NCBI GenBank assembly: GCA_944325875.1
Contig: CALVBU010000011.1
Location: 1 to 64,000 of the forward strand
From: Candidatus Gastranaerophilales bacterium
Lineage (GTDB): Bacteria > Cyanobacteriota > Vampirovibrionia > Gastranaerophilales > Gastranaerophilaceae
DNA: 64,000 nt
Reading direction: 5' to 3'
Under the pieces are notes generated by a model. The model was not told the DNA's origin and made no database searches. It worked only from the letters and a program-made list of their open reading frames with translations. The position numbers and the translations under genes are program-made. Positions 7,525 through 16,488 of this stretch are shown piece after piece (position 1 is the first letter of the stretch; each line of letters opens with the position of its first letter).

Positions 7525-8745
7525 TTAGTAATTTGCTAATTCTTGTCTTGCTGTGACTTTTTGCATTACTTCGATTGCTTTTTTCAACTGAACATCGTCT
7601 TTGTTTTTTACGTTTTCTTCAGTTAATTTAACTTCGATATCAGGAGTTATACCTTTTTTATTAATATCTGTTCCGTTAGGAGTTAAATATTTTTGTATTG
7701 TAATATTTATTCCTGACTCATAAGGAAGTTTATTAATTTCTTGTACAAGTCCTTTTCCGAAAGATTGTTCACCAATGATGATTGCTCTTCCGTTATCTTT
7801 CATTGCACCTGAGAAAATTTCACTTGCTGATGCTGAACCACCGTTGATTAATACTACTACTGGTTTTCTTGTTACAACACCTTTTGTAGCTCGTTGAGTT
7901 TCTTTATAGCCATCTCTGTCAACTGTACTTACGATAGTACCACCATCAAGAAACATATCTGAAATATAAATTGCATTGCTTAAAAGTCCGCCAGGATTTG
8001 CTCTAAGGTCTATAATAAATCCTTTTTTATTTGCGCCTTGTTCTAATATACTTTTAAATTCAGCTGCGGCATTTCTGCTTATAAATGAACTTAATCTGAT
8101 ATAAGATATATCATCAGGCATTTTTACATCATTTGGAACTTTTTGTGAAATAGATTTTACTTCAATTTCAGCACGAGTAATTGTGTAAAGCTTAGGTTCT
8201 GTATCTTTACGTTTAACTAACAACTTAACACTGGTACCTTCTTTACCTCTGATTAAATCTGCTGCTTGGTCTACGGTAATACCTTTAGTACTTTTGCCGT
8301 CAATTTCAAGAATTTCATCATCAGCTTTTAGACCGGCTTTTTCAGCAGGTGTATCTTCTAATGGTGCTATAACTGTTAATTTTCCGTCTTTTACTGCTAT
8401 TTGAATACCAATACCTTTTAGAGAACCTTTAATAGAACTTGTTTCTTCTGCAAATTCTTTTGGATCCAAAAATTTTGTATATGGGTCATTCAAGCTTGCT
8501 ACCATTGTATTAATAGCAACATAGGCATCTTCATTTGTCATTATTTTGTCATCATATTTATGACGCCATTTTGACCAGTCTTGAGAATTATTAGTTTGGT
8601 CTACAAACTTGAGGTTAATAAGTCTCCACACCTGATCATACAAGTCTACAGGACTGTATGCCATCACGTTATTGTGAATGATACAACCAAATAGTAAGAT
8701 AAATGCTGCTAAGAATATAAAACTTCTTTTCATAAATTTTCTCAT
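7525..8745 (-). CDS. S41 family C-terminal processing peptidase (CtpA-like)
   Basis: 406-aa envelope serine protease. An N-terminal hydrophobic segment (about residues 8-28) is a signal peptide or anchor. A PDZ domain lies at about 105-180 (GIGIQIAVKDGKLTVIAPLE then GDxI-like DDEILEIDG), followed by the S41 catalytic domain: IDLRANPGG at about 245-253, the nucleophile region GGSASASEIFSG at about 302-313 and the general base Lys331 in SFGKGLVQ. The Ser/Lys dyad is intact. Family members trim C-termini of exported proteins or regulate cell-wall hydrolases. It converges with prepilin 2 and lies next to further prepilin genes, which may be coincidental. The RBS is imperfect (GGAGG about 12 nt upstream). 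Confidence 0.92.
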   Translation of the reverse strand: MRKFMKRSFIFLAAFILLFGCIIHNNVMAYSPVDLYDQVWRLINLKFVDQTNNSQDWSKWRHKYDDKIMTNEDAYVAINTMVASLNDPYTKFLDPKEFAEETSSIKGSLKGIGIQIAVKDGKLTVIAPLEDTPAEKAGLKADDEILEIDGKSTKGITVDQAADLIRGKEGTSVKLLVKRKDTEPKLYTITRAEIEVKSISQKVPNDVKMPDDISYIRLSSFISRNAAAEFKSILEQGANKKGFIIDLRANPGGLLSNAIYISDMFLDGGTIVSTVDRDGYKETQRATKGVVTRKPVVVLINGGSASASEIFSGAMKDNGRAIIIGEQSFGKGLVQEINKLPYESGINITIQKYLTPNGTDINKKGITPDIEVKLTEENVKNKDDVQLKKAIEVMQKVTARQELANY

Positions 8746-8812
8746 TCTCTTAATTTTTCCTCCAAATTATCCCTAAATCCGATTTGAGCTCAAGTGTTTT
8801 TTTATTAGATGT

Positions 8813-8849
8813 TTTTTTTGAAAAAAAGTTTCCTCTTTTTTCAAAAAAA
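8813..8849 (-). terminator. A/T-only inverted repeat after prepilin 3
   Basis: TTTTTTTGAAAAAA / TTTTTTCAAAAAAA with a 9-nt loop containing GTTTCC. It lacks a GC-rich stem, so terminator function is tentative. Confidence 0.4.
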
Positions 8850-8906
8850 TTTGAATTTAAGGATTATTATTGATTACATGATAACACAATCAGGAAAAAT
8901 TTGTAA

Positions 8907-9674
8907 TTATAAATCACTATTATATTTTGAGTCGTCTAGGCCGTGACATTTGTGTTTTCCGTTCCATTCCAATCCTGTGCAGTGTCTATAGTCTAAATTT
9001 CCTCTAAAGACTACCCAAGCGGCACAACCATATCCATCACTTTCAAGTTTACAACTGGTTTCAAATGGATGAGTTGTATCTGCTTGACTTCCATATGGTT
9101 GAAGTCCATATTTGGTTATATAGAATTGAAAAATGTCAAAACCAAATTGGTTTGGTTGTTTGCTTCCATTTACGTCTACAATAAAAGTTGCACATACATT
9201 TTGGAGTGCTTTAGAGTCTCCAAATACGCCTTTGCAATCTTTATCTTCGACTGTGAATGCAATTGACATTCCATCTACTACTGCAAATGTCGCATATTCT
9301 ACGCCTTCTCCAGCTCCAATATTTGGCCCCGGACGATTATTTAATTGTCTTGTATTTGCATTAAGCCAAACTTCACCACTTATTCCTCCAGGTTTTACCG
9401 TGAAATATGGTGATAGAATTTGTTTTATATTATCAGCTCCTGTCGGGTCGTTTTCTCCCATCAAATCCCAAAAATCAGGAGTTCCTCTTTCTGCTACTGC
9501 TCTTGTATAGGCTTGAGTCATTGTGCTATATATTTTTTTTAATTTTGCAGTATTTTCTCTTTCCCTATTTTGTACAAGTACTGATGGTAGTACCATTGCT
9601 GCAACTATACCAATAACCCCTAGTGTAATTAGAACTTCTGCTAATGTAAACCCTAGTTTTGCCCTTTTTCCCAT
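8907..9674 (-). CDS. Type IV prepilin-like protein (Gly-type signal)
   Basis: 255-aa prepilin-like protein. Leader MGKRAKLG is cleaved before FTLAEVLITLGVIGIVAAMV, with the canonical Gly at -1 and Glu at +5, unlike the Ala-type prepilins nearby. The stalk continues LKKIYSTMTQAYTRAVAERG; the head carries FIVDVNGSKQPNQFGFDIF, the D-x-NG-x3-PN-x-x-G-x-D-x-F signature shared with 11157. Start chosen at the ATG with GGAG 7 nt upstream, rather than the in-frame GTG at 9686. No poly-G leader precedes it and no GW..DYP ending is present. Cysteine pairs in the last 60 residues suggest a disulfide-closed head. Confidence 0.88.
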   Translation of the reverse strand: MGKRAKLGFTLAEVLITLGVIGIVAAMVLPSVLVQNRERENTAKLKKIYSTMTQAYTRAVAERGTPDFWDLMGENDPTGADNIKQILSPYFTVKPGGISGEVWLNANTRQLNNRPGPNIGAGEGVEYATFAVVDGMSIAFTVEDKDCKGVFGDSKALQNVCATFIVDVNGSKQPNQFGFDIFQFYITKYGLQPYGSQADTTHPFETSCKLESDGYGCAAWVVFRGNLDYRHCTGLEWNGKHKCHGLDDSKYNSDL

Positions 9675-9739
9675 ACAAATCTCCACGTTGATACAATATA
9701 ATTATTATAGCATGTTTTATATATGAATTCAATATGGAA

Positions 9740-11107
9740 TTATAGTTTTTGGGTTACAAGGGCATATATGTCATTAAAAACAACTAAAATCATTAGCGCA
9801 ATTAATAGCATAAAGCCTACTGTACCAATTTTATCGATAGTTTCTTCGTTAAGCGGTTTTCCTCTCAATTTTTCAATAATAAGGAATAATACATGTCCGC
9901 CATCTAACGCTGGAATTGGTAAAAAGTTTACAATAGCCAAATCAAGAGAAATAATTGCAGTTAACAAAAGACCTGAGAAAAATCCGTTATGTTCAATTAT
10001 GTCTCCGCCTACTTTTGTTATTGCAACAATTCCGTGAAGATCTTTTAGTGGAATTTTGCCTGTAAATATTTGATAAAGTCCGTATAGCAACATTGAAGTT
10101 TGTTCCCACAAATAGTTAATACTTGTTTTGATTATTGCTTTTGGCCCTTTTGTTGGAATTACAATTTCTTTTACTTCCATTTGTATACCCATAAGACCTT
10201 CTTTACTTGGGTATATAGGGTTTAGGCTGATTGTTTCACCGTTTCTTAATACTTCCATATTAATCGGGTGAACATTATCTGAAATTGCAAAAGACACATC
10301 CTTTAATGTGGTTTCACCATCTGAAATTATGTAATTTTTATTCCCGATGCTATCACGTAATTTTAATTGCTTGTCTGAAAGTTTAACTTCTGTGTCGTTA
10401 TATTTTTCCAAACCTTTTAAGACATTTTCGTTTATTGTAATAGCACTTTCATATTCTTTTTCCGGTAATTTTATCAACATATCTTTTGGAATAATTTCAT
10501 CTTGAGTGAAAGTTTGATTTAATTTTTTAAGTTTTTCCAAATTTTTATTTGCAAAATCTTGATTAACTTTGCCGTCATTTTCTTTGCTTAATTGTGCAAT
10601 TATAATCGGAGCTGCTGTTGTTGTTGCATTAATTCCGTTTATTTTAAGGATTTTATCTCCTTTTTCTAGACCTGATTGCCATATGGAAGCTTCTTTTGCA
10701 GCAACAATATCTTTTACATAGATATCATATTTTCCTGATGGCATTTGTCCCCATAGTGCTGCAGTTAAAAATACAAGAACGAATGCGCAAACAACGTTTG
10801 CAAAAACACCTGCTGAAACTACAACAAATCTTTGATAGATAGGTCGGTTCATAAATCTGTCAGGAGAATCTGCAGGAAGGTTTAATTCTTTATCATCATC
10901 GGGGAATGCTACATATCCGCCAAGTAAAAATGCGTGTACAAGAACTTTTACATCACCGATTTGTTTTTCCCATAAAGTCGGGCCTATAGGAAGACCAAAG
11001 CCAAATCTTGCTACTTTCATTTTAAACATTTTTGCAGCAAGAAAATGTCCTGCTTCGTGAACTAAAATAAGTACACTCAGTAAAAGTATCATTATAATTA
11101 TTGACAT
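9740..11107 (-). CDS. rseP: RIP metalloprotease RseP (site-2 protease)
   Basis: 455-aa integral membrane zinc protease that cuts transmembrane substrates such as anti-sigma factors or remnant signal peptides. The HEAGH motif is at residues 17-21 in the first membrane helix, and the C-terminal LNFLPIPALDGGHVLF carries the third zinc ligand. A PDZ region (about 125-300) contains LEKGDKILKINGI, and is longer than usual because of a charged insertion at about 165-265. Start has GGGGAG as RBS. Sits between two prepilin genes on the same strand, as a separate unit. A role in envelope stress is from family knowledge only. Confidence 0.93.
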   Translation of the reverse strand: MSIIIMILLLSVLILVHEAGHFLAAKMFKMKVARFGFGLPIGPTLWEKQIGDVKVLVHAFLLGGYVAFPDDDKELNLPADSPDRFMNRPIYQRFVVVSAGVFANVVCAFVLVFLTAALWGQMPSGKYDIYVKDIVAAKEASIWQSGLEKGDKILKINGINATTTAAPIIIAQLSKENDGKVNQDFANKNLEKLKKLNQTFTQDEIIPKDMLIKLPEKEYESAITINENVLKGLEKYNDTEVKLSDKQLKLRDSIGNKNYIISDGETTLKDVSFAISDNVHPINMEVLRNGETISLNPIYPSKEGLMGIQMEVKEIVIPTKGPKAIIKTSINYLWEQTSMLLYGLYQIFTGKIPLKDLHGIVAITKVGGDIIEHNGFFSGLLLTAIISLDLAIVNFLPIPALDGGHVLFLIIEKLRGKPLNEETIDKIGTVGFMLLIALMILVVFNDIYALVTQKL

Positions 11108-11156
11108 AAGTTCTCCCCGATTGATATTTCTTCTTGGAAAATTATATCATAAAAAA

Positions 11157-11846
11157 CTATTTTTTGTGTAAGTAACCCATATCTCCATGGGTTAATATAT
11201 AATTTGAACATCCCCAGCCTCGTGCAGTTAAATCTTCGCACAAATCCGGATTTGGAGTAATTCGATCTTTCTTGATGTAAAAAACAAAAACATCTTTGCC
11301 AAAAGTGTTCGGTTGATTTTTCCCATTAACATCTATCCATAAAATTCCACAAGTATTCTCTTTTCCTGGAGCTCCATCTCCATCTATTTGCGAACAATTT
11401 ATGTAATGGTTCCTAAGCCATAAATAAGTCCCGTCTGCAAGTATCATTTTATAATGTTTATCACTATCATAATTTGACCATTTATCACTATCATTAAGAT
11501 ATTTTATTTTTGTGTTTGCCAAACATCCTGGATTTGGTCCGCAATCTTTTGATACTTTCAGGTATTTTTTAAAGTATTCTGCAAATTCAGTACTTGATTG
11601 TTTACTAAAAATAGTTCCATCATCGTAATATTCCCAAGTATCTACGGTTCCATGTTCGGCGATTGCAAAATTAAGGGCTTGTGACATCATTGAATAAAAT
11701 TTTTTTACCCTTGTAACCGTTGATTTCTCTTGGTATTTTCCAACAAGCGTAGGCATTGTCATAGCTGCTACTATACCGATAATTCCTAGTGTAATTAAGA
11801 CTTCTGCAAGAGTAAACCCTGCCGTTTTGCAATAATCTTTTGTCAT
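11157..11846 (-). CDS. Type IV prepilin-like protein (Gly-type signal)
   Basis: 229-aa prepilin-like protein. Leader MTKDYCKTAG, cleavage before FTLAEVLITLGIIGIV with Gly at -1 and Glu at +5; then the stalk VKKFYSMMSQALNFAIAEHG and a Cys-rich head with LWIDVNGKNQPNTFGKDVF, close to the 8907 signature. The C-terminus (THGDMGYLHKK) lacks the GW..DYP ending. The RBS is weak (AGGGT). Lies upstream of rseP on the same strand with a 49-bp gap, so co-transcription is possible. Confidence 0.87.
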   Translation of the reverse strand: MTKDYCKTAGFTLAEVLITLGIIGIVAAMTMPTLVGKYQEKSTVTRVKKFYSMMSQALNFAIAEHGTVDTWEYYDDGTIFSKQSSTEFAEYFKKYLKVSKDCGPNPGCLANTKIKYLNDSDKWSNYDSDKHYKMILADGTYLWLRNHYINCSQIDGDGAPGKENTCGILWIDVNGKNQPNTFGKDVFVFYIKKDRITPNPDLCEDLTARGWGCSNYILTHGDMGYLHKK

Positions 11847-11940
11847 GTTTATGTACCCTAAATGTAATATACAAATTATTATATTGTTCCTTTATAAAAT
11901 TGTCAATAGGCTACAAAATATCACGGTTAGGAGATTATAA

Positions 11941-12255
11941 ATGCAAAGAAAATTAGTCCCAAGCGGTACGGGGTGGGAATTGTATATGCCTAAAGACATA
12001 TTGAAACTATTGGGTATAAATCCTTCTGAAACCAAGGTGCTTTTTAAGATGGATAGAAATGTTCTTAAGATTATAAAAACAGGCTTTGACGTTAATAATC
12101 AAAACCTGTTAATAAAAAAGTTTAATAAAAGCGGTAATGGTTACGGGCTTTATATATCAAATTCAATTATACAATTTCTTGAGATTAATCCTGAAGTGGA
12201 TGAAGTCAAATATGTTATTGAAGATGATATTTTGAGTATATCTAAAGCCTTATAA
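11941..12255 (+). CDS. Tandem AbrB/SpoVT-like DNA-binding protein
   Basis: 104-aa protein made of two similar swapped-hairpin repeats: residues 3-45 (RKLVPSGTGWELYMPKDIL ... VLKI) and 55-100 (KKFNKSGNGYGLYISNSII ... ILSI). Each has the AbrB/MazE pattern K-x(2-3)-SG-x-G-x-x-L-Y-[MI]-x-x-x-I. AbrB-type domains normally act as dimers of single repeats; here both halves sit in one chain, so a monomer could make a pseudo-dimer. Good RBS (AGGAG, 6 nt). No toxin gene adjoins it, so an antitoxin role is unsupported. Its 3' end overlaps convergent speE by 6 nt. Confidence 0.7.
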   Translation: MQRKLVPSGTGWELYMPKDILKLLGINPSETKVLFKMDRNVLKIIKTGFDVNNQNLLIKKFNKSGNGYGLYISNSIIQFLEINPEVDEVKYVIEDDILSISKAL

Positions 12256-13101
12256 TAATTCTTTTAAATAGTTTGGAAGTGCAAATCTTGCATTATGGTA
12301 ATCTTTATTATATATTTTGCAAGATTTTGCGATATCTTCATATCTGTCTTCAGCAAAGTATGAAAGTGGTTCAACATTTTCTGAACAGAATGCCCAAGCC
12401 CAATATCCGCCAGGATATGTTGGAATATTTGAAGTATAAGTTGAACAAATCGGAAATACTTTTTTCAATAAATTGTACATTTTTCTGATTTCTTCTTTGT
12501 TAACTACAGGACTTTCTGATTGTGCTGCAACGATACCACCTTCTTTTAATGAATTTTTTACGTTTGTGTAGAATTCTTCTGTAAACAAACCTTCCCCAGG
12601 ACCCATTGGGTCAGTTGAATCGATAAGTACTATATCAAATTCATTTTTCTTATCTTTAATATATTCAATGGCGTCTTGAACGAGGATTTCAACACGTGGA
12701 TCATCCAATCCGCAAGAAATTGTAGGAAGATATTTTTTACAAGCATCAATAACCATTCCGTCAATTTCGCAAAGAACAACTCTTTCAACGGTTTTATGTT
12801 TAAGAACTTCTCTTACAGTTCCTCCATCTCCGCCACCGATTACTAAAACGGATTTTGGACATTTATGGTGCATCATAGGGATATGAGCAATCATTTCGTG
12901 GTAATGGAATTCATCACCTTCGGTTGTCATCATCAAGTCATCCAAAGTTAATACTCTGCCTAATTTGCTTTCAGTTTCAAAAATTTCAACTTTTTGAAAT
13001 TCTGATTGTTCTGAAAATAACACTTTACCTGCTTTTATTGCTATTCCAAATCCTGCAGGTGTAATTTCATGATAATATCCGTTTTCTATTCCGTTTTTCA
13101 T
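12250..13101 (-). CDS. speE: Spermidine synthase (polyamine aminopropyltransferase)
   Basis: 283-aa cytoplasmic enzyme transferring aminopropyl from decarboxylated S-adenosylmethionine to putrescine. An N-terminal beta domain is followed by the Rossmann core with VLVIGGGDGGTVREVLKH, acidic CEID, DDPRVEILVQDAIEYI, and the catalytic DSTDPMGPGEGLF loop. Full length. RBS GAAAGGAAA upstream of the ATG. Single gene; no speA or speD is in the window. Convergent overlap with the AbrB-like gene. Confidence 0.95.
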   Translation of the reverse strand: MKNGIENGYYHEITPAGFGIAIKAGKVLFSEQSEFQKVEIFETESKLGRVLTLDDLMMTTEGDEFHYHEMIAHIPMMHHKCPKSVLVIGGGDGGTVREVLKHKTVERVVLCEIDGMVIDACKKYLPTISCGLDDPRVEILVQDAIEYIKDKKNEFDIVLIDSTDPMGPGEGLFTEEFYTNVKNSLKEGGIVAAQSESPVVNKEEIRKMYNLLKKVFPICSTYTSNIPTYPGGYWAWAFCSENVEPLSYFAEDRYEDIAKSCKIYNKDYHNARFALPNYLKELL

Positions 13102-13147
13102 TTAAAATTTCCTTTCTAAAATAAAAACCTCTTAAAAATTATACAAT

Positions 13148-13178
13148 AAAAAAGAGAGGAATAAACCTCTCTTTTTTT
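13148..13178 (-). terminator. Terminator after the calpain-like gene
   Basis: AAAAAAGAGAGG / CCTCTCTTTTTT with a 6-nt loop, starting at the stop codon of the calpain-like gene. Confidence 0.88.
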
Positions 13179-15279
13179 AAATATCGTTCAGATCCGGAAG
13201 ATTTATTTCGGTGTCCGCCTCAATATATAACTCTCCGTTTTCTGATTTAATTGTATTTCTGTTTAGTTGAATTATTGCTTCTTGAATTTTATTAATTTGT
13301 TCTGCTGATAAATTTTGTTTTTTGTTTCCAAAATGTTGATTTATAATTGTCATAATATTTTGTTTTGGTGGTATTCTGGTAGGATGACTTTGCTGATTTG
13401 AATTAGGTTGAAAATGAGATACCAGTGCTTCTAGTTTGGATGGTATTTGTTGCTGTTGGGAGTTAGTGCTTTGTGCTGGGGAATTTTCTGGGGGATTAAG
13501 TTCTATGCAAGACATACTTTTTGCAGATTTTTTGAATTCTTCTATTGTCATTGAGATAGGTGTATCTGGATCCCAAGGATTTGCAAGAAATACTTCATTA
13601 TCTGTTACTTTTACTATGTTTAATGCATGTCCGCCACCATTTATAGTTTGTCCGTTAACTTCTTGAGATGAAACTATAAAGCCCGCTGATGCTGCATAAT
13701 TATCAATTTTACCATCTTGAGAATCTTCTCTTAGGTTATTGAGTATTTCATCTATAGGAGTTTGTCCGTTATTATTTACCATAACAGCCATAGCTTTTTC
13801 ATTTTCTTTTGTTATGTTTCCTGTATTATCAGTTATGTGCATATTCATATCAGAATCAACATAACATGTAGGAACTTGTCTACGGTTTATATACAGATCA
13901 GATTGCTGACCTGTTAAGATGAATGTTGCTTCAGAAGTGTTTCCTCCTGAAAGGTAATCATCTCCTGGTCTGCTTGATATACCCAATCCTGCGATATAGC
14001 TTGTTTTATTAGGGTCTAATTTATTGTCTTTTATAGTTTGAGAAACATCTTCCCTATATCTTTCATAAGCTACTTCGTAAAGTAAAACATCTTTATCGCC
14101 TGCAGAATAGTCTTTTCCTGCTCTTTTTGCAGCTTCTTCAAGTTCACTTTCAGTAATTGTATATGAACCTTGTATGTGGACTTTGTCTGCTGGAAGTTTG
14201 CCTATATTGACTTCGCCAGTACCGTTGATTAAGGCTTCTCGAGCTTTTTCGGCTCCTGGGAACATTATTGTATAAACTTTTTCGCCTTTCTCATTTATTG
14301 AAACTTTTACGTTATCTTGAAGAATTTTTTGACCTGCTTCAGTCTGACTGAGTGCATTTATTGAAGCTAGAAGATAACAATCTCCTTTGCCGATTTGGTA
14401 AGCAGTATCAAATTTGCCATCAAGTTTTGAAAAGTCTTTTTGGTCAATTAATTTACCGTTTTCATCGTATTTTGCACGACCAATTAGTACACCGTTTTCA
14501 TCAAAATTATTTTTAATAGTTTCTTTGACTGTTTTGCCATCATCTTCGTATATTATTCTTGTGGTAGGAAGTCCTCCTTTAGTTCGATTGGCAAGGTTTT
14601 CACCGTCGTAATAATCTTTGTAAAGTGCTCCTCGTTTATAGTAACTTCTTGAACTGCTTTTTAAAGTTTTACCGTCATTTTCGTATGTATCAATGTATTT
14701 GACGGGATTTCCACTTTGATCAGTGCCTGTTGTTTCTTTGGATGTTAGTTTCCCATTAGTATAATGATAATCTGCTTGACTTATTACGGTTAAAGTTTTT
14801 CCGTTATTTTTGATTTCTACTTTTTTATCTGTATGGCTGATTTTGCCGTCTGAGTTAAATGTGTTGACTGTTGTGAATTTTTCTTTACGGGTTTGTTTTA
14901 TTTGTGTATTGCTTTGTAATTTACCATTTTTATCATATTTATATACTGTATTTGAGGATGATACAAAGTTCCCGTTTTTATCATTTATTTTTTGTTTTTT
15001 ATTTAAAACTTTGCCCCCAGGGCCCAGTGTTGTTATTTCTATTATTAAGTTACCTTGTTTATCGTTTTTTTGTGTAACTCTTGTTCCTGAACCGTCAGGA
15101 TTAATTTTCGTTTCCGGCTGATTTGATGTATTTATGTTATTTATATGGTTGTTTGAAACTTTGTTATAAGCATCTATTATAGAATTGAGTTTATCTGCTT
15201 TAGTTTTTTTATCAGTTTTATTGTACTGATATTGATTTACTTTGTTGTCTAGTCCATTTAAAATAAAATCTTCACTCAT
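13177..15279 (-). CDS. Calpain-like (C2) cysteine protease with N-terminal YD/NGK repeats
   Basis: 700-aa protein with no signal peptide. Residues 65-290 are a run of about eight short repeats of the type Y-[DE]-x-[ND]-G-K-[LT] (YDKNGKL, YENDGKT, YEDDGKT, YDENGKL), similar to YD/MORN-like repeat proteins. Residues 290-590 form a calpain-type catalytic domain: Gln295 and nucleophile Cys301 in YQIGKGDCYLLASINAL, His551 in NGGGHALNIVKV and Asn567 in FLANPWDP, so the Cys-His-Asn triad and oxyanion Gln are all present. The C-terminal 100 residues are Q/N/P-rich then helical. ATG chosen because AGGAGG is 8 nt away. Monocistronic with its own terminator. Bacterial calpain-like proteases are uncommon; substrate and location unknown. 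Confidence 0.82.
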   Translation of the reverse strand: MSEDFILNGLDNKVNQYQYNKTDKKTKADKLNSIIDAYNKVSNNHINNINTSNQPETKINPDGSGTRVTQKNDKQGNLIIEITTLGPGGKVLNKKQKINDKNGNFVSSSNTVYKYDKNGKLQSNTQIKQTRKEKFTTVNTFNSDGKISHTDKKVEIKNNGKTLTVISQADYHYTNGKLTSKETTGTDQSGNPVKYIDTYENDGKTLKSSSRSYYKRGALYKDYYDGENLANRTKGGLPTTRIIYEDDGKTVKETIKNNFDENGVLIGRAKYDENGKLIDQKDFSKLDGKFDTAYQIGKGDCYLLASINALSQTEAGQKILQDNVKVSINEKGEKVYTIMFPGAEKAREALINGTGEVNIGKLPADKVHIQGSYTITESELEEAAKRAGKDYSAGDKDVLLYEVAYERYREDVSQTIKDNKLDPNKTSYIAGLGISSRPGDDYLSGGNTSEATFILTGQQSDLYINRRQVPTCYVDSDMNMHITDNTGNITKENEKAMAVMVNNNGQTPIDEILNNLREDSQDGKIDNYAASAGFIVSSQEVNGQTINGGGHALNIVKVTDNEVFLANPWDPDTPISMTIEEFKKSAKSMSCIELNPPENSPAQSTNSQQQQIPSKLEALVSHFQPNSNQQSHPTRIPPKQNIMTIINQHFGNKKQNLSAEQINKIQEAIIQLNRNTIKSENGELYIEADTEINLPDLNDI

Positions 15280-15381
15280 CAAAAAGCCTCCTTACACAGC
15301 TTTAAACTTTCAATGTTATCGGAGACTTTTGCTAATATCTTGAAATTATTTAATTTTAATGTTACAAAAATTTACTTTTTA

Positions 15382-15693
15382 TTATTTTCCCATAACGTGA
15401 ATGTGCAGGTGAAAAACTTCTTGTCCTGCTTCTTTTCCTGTATTAATTTGTGTACGATATGATTTTAGACCTACTGCTTTTGCTGCTTCTTTCACGCCCA
15501 TTAACAATTCACCCATAAGATTTTTGTCTTCAAGTTCATTCAAAGATGCAACATGGACTCTCGGTACTACCAAAAGGTGTATTGGAGCTTTTGGATTTAT
15601 ATCTTTGAATACAACCAAATGCTCGTTTTCATAAACAAATTCTGTACCAAAATCACCGTTAATTATTTTACAAAAAATACAATCTTCACTCAT
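15382..15693 (-). CDS. HIT family nucleotide phosphoramidase (HinT-like)
   Basis: 103-aa HIT-domain protein: SEDCIFCKIINGDFGTEFVY at the N-terminus (Zn-binding-like Cys pair) and the catalytic triad HLHIHVMG at the C-terminus. HinT proteins hydrolyse AMP-lysine/AMP-amide type phosphoramidates. A longer frame begins at 15774, but the ATG at 15691-15693 has a GAGG upstream and matches the family's N-terminus. Single gene. Confidence 0.92.
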   Translation of the reverse strand: MSEDCIFCKIINGDFGTEFVYENEHLVVFKDINPKAPIHLLVVPRVHVASLNELEDKNLMGELLMGVKEAAKAVGLKSYRTQINTGKEAGQEVFHLHIHVMGK

Positions 15694-15864
15694 AGCAACC
15701 TCACTTCTATTCTGATATGCAATTGTATAATGCTGAGTAAAAAAAATCAATAATTCTTCAATAAAAATTACCAAATACTCCTATATTAACTTAGACCTAA
15801 AGGGGATTATTTGCCACAAAAAAAGACTTACAATTGCAGTATAAATATTTTTTGGAGTATTAGT

Positions 15865-16173
15865 ATGTTAACCGGAAATAATTGTCACGATTGCAGTAGA
15901 TACAATCGCTTGGAAATGAAAAATGTAAACAAAGACATCGTAGCATGGCTCGAGGAAATCGTAGAAGAAAACAACAGCCGTGTAGAAAGAAAAGAATGGA
16001 AAAGCAAATACAACAGCTATGTTGTATATGACTATGAGCCTTTTTGTACTGATGGATTTGAGATAAATCTTGTAATTACATCATACGATCAGGCTTACCT
16101 AAACTTCATAAAATACCTTTATGAAGAGAAAGTCAGTACAATAGAGTATTTAAATAGTTGTATCGGTCAATAG
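15865..16173 (+). CDS. Hypothetical protein, 102 aa
   Basis: Not recognised. The ATG at 15865 has GGAG 8 nt upstream and gives MLTGNNCHDCSRYNRLEMKN, with a CHDC motif near the N-terminus that could bind metal. The rest is mixed alpha/beta with acidic helices (DIVAWLEEIVEENN; FIKYLYEEKV). The frame extends upstream to 15811 without an RBS. Followed directly by a strong GC-rich terminator, which supports real transcription. Confidence 0.65.
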   Translation: MLTGNNCHDCSRYNRLEMKNVNKDIVAWLEEIVEENNSRVERKEWKSKYNSYVVYDYEPFCTDGFEINLVITSYDQAYLNFIKYLYEEKVSTIEYLNSCIGQ

Positions 16174-16174
16174 G

Positions 16175-16201
16175 AAAGGCGGGAGCGAAGCTCCCGCCTT
16201 T
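16175..16201. terminator. Strong bidirectional terminator
   Basis: AAAGGCGGGAGC / GCTCCCGCCTTT with a 3-nt loop; GC-rich stem between convergent 15865 and 16204 genes. Confidence 0.92.
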
Positions 16202-16203
16202 CT

Positions 16204-16410
16204 TCATATAATATTTTTCCTGCATAATTCTAATAGTGAACTTGCAAAGAAGCTTTTTTCACATTTTTTGTTGATTGAATCAATAGCTTGTTGAATTTTA
16301 TTGTCGGATAGTTTTAAGCATTTGGCTATTCCATTTTCGGAATAGCCCGTTATGCCCATCACAGCTATTCTTAGTTCCAAGTCGCTTAATTCATCTATTG
16401 ATTCTATCAT
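16204..16410 (-). CDS. Small LuxR-type HTH protein
   Basis: 68-aa protein resembling an isolated GerE/LuxR C-terminal helix-turn-helix: LSDLELRIAVMGITGYSENG, then IAKCLKLSDNKIQQAIDSI and SLLELCRK. No receiver or sensor domain is attached. RBS AAGGA 6-8 nt from ATG. Divergent from an XRE regulator with a shared 78-bp control region that contains an 11-bp inverted repeat. Probably a small DNA-binding regulator, but the match is by pattern only. Confidence 0.6.
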   Translation of the reverse strand: MIESIDELSDLELRIAVMGITGYSENGIAKCLKLSDNKIQQAIDSINKKCEKSFFASSLLELCRKNII

Positions 16411-16420
16411 CTTGTATCCT

Positions 16421-16485
16421 TATAAGTATACTATATGTATAATTATATGACTCAAGTAAAAACTTGTCAAATTTGTATACTTATA
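16421..16485. promoter_or_regulatory. Paired inverted operator-like repeats
   Basis: TATAAGTATAC (16421-16431) and its exact reverse complement GTATACTTATA (16475-16485), 54 bp centre to centre, about five helical turns, within the divergent region of the LuxR-type and XRE genes. Likely autoregulatory sites for the XRE protein. Confidence 0.55.
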
Positions 16486-16488
16486 TGT

